Shown here one piece after another: positions 62,501-64,000 of a stretch of 64,000 bases of DNA. A program made the position numbers and the translations under genes. The notes below the pieces were generated by a model. The model worked only from the letters and a program-made list of their open reading frames with translations, did no database searches and was not told the DNA's origin. Position 1 is the first letter of the stretch. Each line of letters begins with the position of its first letter. The stretch covers positions 1 to 64,000 of the forward strand of contig NC_061071.1 in assembly GCF_021917145.1 (NCBI RefSeq), given 5' to 3'. Origin of the DNA: Hypomesus transpacificus (lineage: Eukaryota > Chordata > Actinopteri > Osmeriformes > Osmeridae).

Positions 62501-63029
62501 GGACCACTGCCTAAATTCAACCCCACTCAACACCACACAGGCCTAGATTACTAGGACATTCCAAACAATTTTCATGGAGGGTTATCTTTTCCACCAATGT
62601 CTCTATGCACAGGCTTGGTTTTTCCAGTTACTCCTTGGTTTTCCGGTTGCTCATTACACACAGTGTATGAAATATTGCAAATATAATATGTAATTTCTCC
62701 ATAATCCTATATCAGGAATCTTCCGAACTAGGTGTTTTTTCTTCCAGATATGAATAAGCATATCAGGTCTAACTCTGTTTCCCTTTTTGTTCCTCTTGTT
62801 CGCTGGTTAAGGAGTGGTAGTAGACAACAAGTGGGAACCCGCTGTACCATTCTACGACTTCCTGTCCGTGATGGACCAGGAAGTGCCAGGCTATGCCTCC
62901 CAGAGGAGCCACAAGACCAAACCACGGCCGAGGGAGGAGGGGAAAAAGAGAAGGAATGATAGCGGTGACAGACAGGCACAGGCGGTTTCGACCGGATCTT
63001 CTAAGCCTCATCAGCATTCTGAACTGTGA
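53556..63029 (+). CDS. txndc16: TXNDC16 (ERp90), ER luminal thioredoxin-fold protein
   Basis: TXNDC16/ERp90 is a soluble ER protein with several thioredoxin folds, reported to bind the ER flavoprotein ERFAD. Coding exons are 53556-53712, 53844-53926, 54253-54326, 54540-54614, 55048-55169, 55461-55551, 56064-56220, 56447-56613, 56906-56966, 57090-57216, 57457-57603, 57780-57839, 57974-58148, 58350-58486, 58587-58671, 59091-59229, 59874-60055, 60334-60524 and 62812-63029. They encode 815 residues (human about 825). A signal peptide is visible ([18 protein letters not shown]). The central thioredoxin fold at about 395-500 reads [20 protein letters not shown], so the usual CxxC after the Trp is replaced by DAVS and no redox-active pair is present there. 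An acidic stretch, DEEEEEEE, precedes it. The C-terminus is basic and ends HSEL, which resembles an ER-retrieval tetrapeptide. Confidence 0.96.
55811..55996 (+). mobile_element. tRNA-derived V-type SINE, copy 3
   Basis: Full-length copy in the TXNDC16 intron between exons 6 and 7, in the same orientation as the gene. Its tail ends only about 70 bases before the exon 7 acceptor at 56064. Confidence 0.88.
56652..56802 (+). mobile_element. tRNA-derived V-type SINE, copy 4, internally deleted
   Basis: It begins with a diverged A box (ATGGCTTAGCGGTTAGGG) but jumps directly to the middle region. The B box and the end of the tRNA part are therefore missing, and Pol III transcription is not expected. 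It starts about 40 bases after the donor of TXNDC16 exon 8. Confidence 0.8.
58716..58874 (-). mobile_element. tRNA-derived V-type SINE, copy 5, inverted
   Basis: Minus-strand copy of the same family, with the tail at 58716 and the A box near 58850-58874. It has small internal deletions, including part of the stretch between the B box and the middle region. It lies in the TXNDC16 intron between exons 15 and 16, starting about 45 bases after the donor. Confidence 0.82.
60525..62811. other. TXNDC16 last intron, 2.3 kb
   Basis: Holds the 20-bp array at 61334-61512 and otherwise non-repetitive sequence. The donor after 60524 and the TTAAG acceptor before 62812 are both clear, and the joined frame continues with a protein-like sequence. 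Confidence 0.65.
61334..61512. repeat. 20-bp minisatellite with ETS-like core
   Basis: About eight copies of AGGAAGTGTTTGTGTCGGAA, some extended by a GGCAGT hexamer. Each unit contains AGGAAGTG. Confidence 0.9.
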
Positions 63030-64000
63030 GGCGCTAACTATGGCATTCCCAAAGGACAAAAAACAAATCCTCTCAAACATGGAAGCTGTTACATACAGAT
63101 GTCTGCTTTTCTGTCTTGGTATGCTGTGGCTTATATTGTGATACCTTTGGCCACTCGACCATGTGAATGGTGCTATGACGTACACTACCCTGGGTCAATA
63201 TTTTTCAGTTTTATACTTTTTTTTTTACTTTCTTATTGATATTTATATTTTTGTATTAGCTGTTGTAAACGTACTCCTATATTTATGCTGTATCGACATT
63301 ACTGTCATTTCAAATGCATTTGAGCTACTGGGCTTTTGTTTCACGTTTTGTCTGGAGATCTGAATTATTAATATTCTGAGTTCTCTTGAGTGCGGCATAA
63401 TAGTGTTGTCATCGGTTCCCCATGGAGACTGTGGTTTCTCTGATTATCCGCTTTCTGTTTTTCCCATCATCTTCCTTCCATTCCAGAATTCCTGCTTTGT
63501 GGAAAACACACGTAAGGCTCTTGCCCATTACGGACCGGATAGTAACCTGTGCATTTGATTACTTACATTGTTAAAGTTAATCACCGTCATATGAAAATTG
63601 GACCACGACGGAATGTGCATCACTGATTCAGAACAGATAAATAAAAAGCTTTGCCGCATTTTTGAGACTTGTTCTGTGAAGTTACGCAGGCAGATTTTGA
63701 GAGGTTTAAGACCAAAGCCAACAACCTGGATACACTTGTGGGATTTGCAAAAAAATACCACTAGCTTTAAACACTATCCTGCTCCATCAGCACTTCTGCT
63801 AGCTAAACACACAAGACAAGGATCTTCATGTTGTGCAAATTTACCAAAGGGAAAAACTCATTAATCTACTGGTGCATTTTAAAGGCAGAACTAGAATGGA
63901 TAAGCCTGGATGAGATATGACGGCAATATCGTAGATAGATGAGATTGACTGCCTGTTTCCTGACAGTGTTTTGGGCTCTGTCAGCGAGGCTGCTTCATAT
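63030..64000. other. TXNDC16 3' UTR and downstream sequence
   Basis: The first 600 bases are probably 3' UTR and end near the AATAAA at 63640. The remaining 350 bases show no recognisable gene. Confidence 0.55.
63640..63645 (+). terminator. txndc16: TXNDC16 poly(A) signal candidate
   Basis: AATAAA occurs about 610 bases after the TXNDC16 stop codon, in AT-rich sequence with no further reading frame that looks coding. It is the first canonical hexamer I noticed after the stop. Confidence 0.55.

Overview
The window is vertebrate nuclear DNA, most probably from a ray-finned (teleost) fish. The evidence is four multi-exon vertebrate genes with GT-AG introns that are mostly short, very dense CA/TG/GA microsatellites and minisatellites, a Tc1-type transposon with an open transposase frame, and several copies of a tRNA-derived SINE with the conserved middle region seen in fish V-type SINEs. 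I cannot name the species from sequence alone.

Layout. Positions 86-25510 (minus strand) hold most of SAMD4A (Smaug1), an mRNA-binding translational repressor. Eight coding exons are visible, and the last part of the protein lies to the left of position 1. Its first coding intron (8352-25314) is about 17 kb and full of tandem repeats; it also carries the Tc1 element (11759-13419) and a hAT-like non-autonomous element (24235-25090). ERO1A (28636-32323, plus) is complete in 16 coding exons, one of them only 9 nt long. GPR137C (36546-52519, minus) is complete in 7 coding exons; its 11-kb first intron contains a 59-bp, a 29-bp and a 41-bp tandem array and a 777-bp mobile element carrying the start of a RecQ-type helicase frame. 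TXNDC16 (53556-63029, plus) is complete in 19 coding exons, with SINE copies in three of its introns.

The genes are arranged as two head-to-head pairs (SAMD4A/ERO1A and GPR137C/TXNDC16), with ERO1A and GPR137C meeting tail to tail. ERO1A is the ER sulfhydryl oxidase that re-oxidises PDI, and TXNDC16 is an ER luminal thioredoxin-fold protein, so two ER thiol/disulfide-related genes flank the predicted lysosomal seven-pass protein GPR137C. ERO1A-GPR137C-TXNDC16 matches the gene order I recall for human 14q22. SAMD4A lying directly next to ERO1A differs from human, where several other genes intervene.

Splice sites for all four genes were chosen so that every exon boundary keeps phase. The joined frames give 462 codons (ERO1A), 424 (GPR137C), 815 (TXNDC16) and about 573 visible (SAMD4A). 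Non-coding first exons and transcription starts were not resolved. The remainder is intronic or intergenic sequence, much of it tandem repeat.
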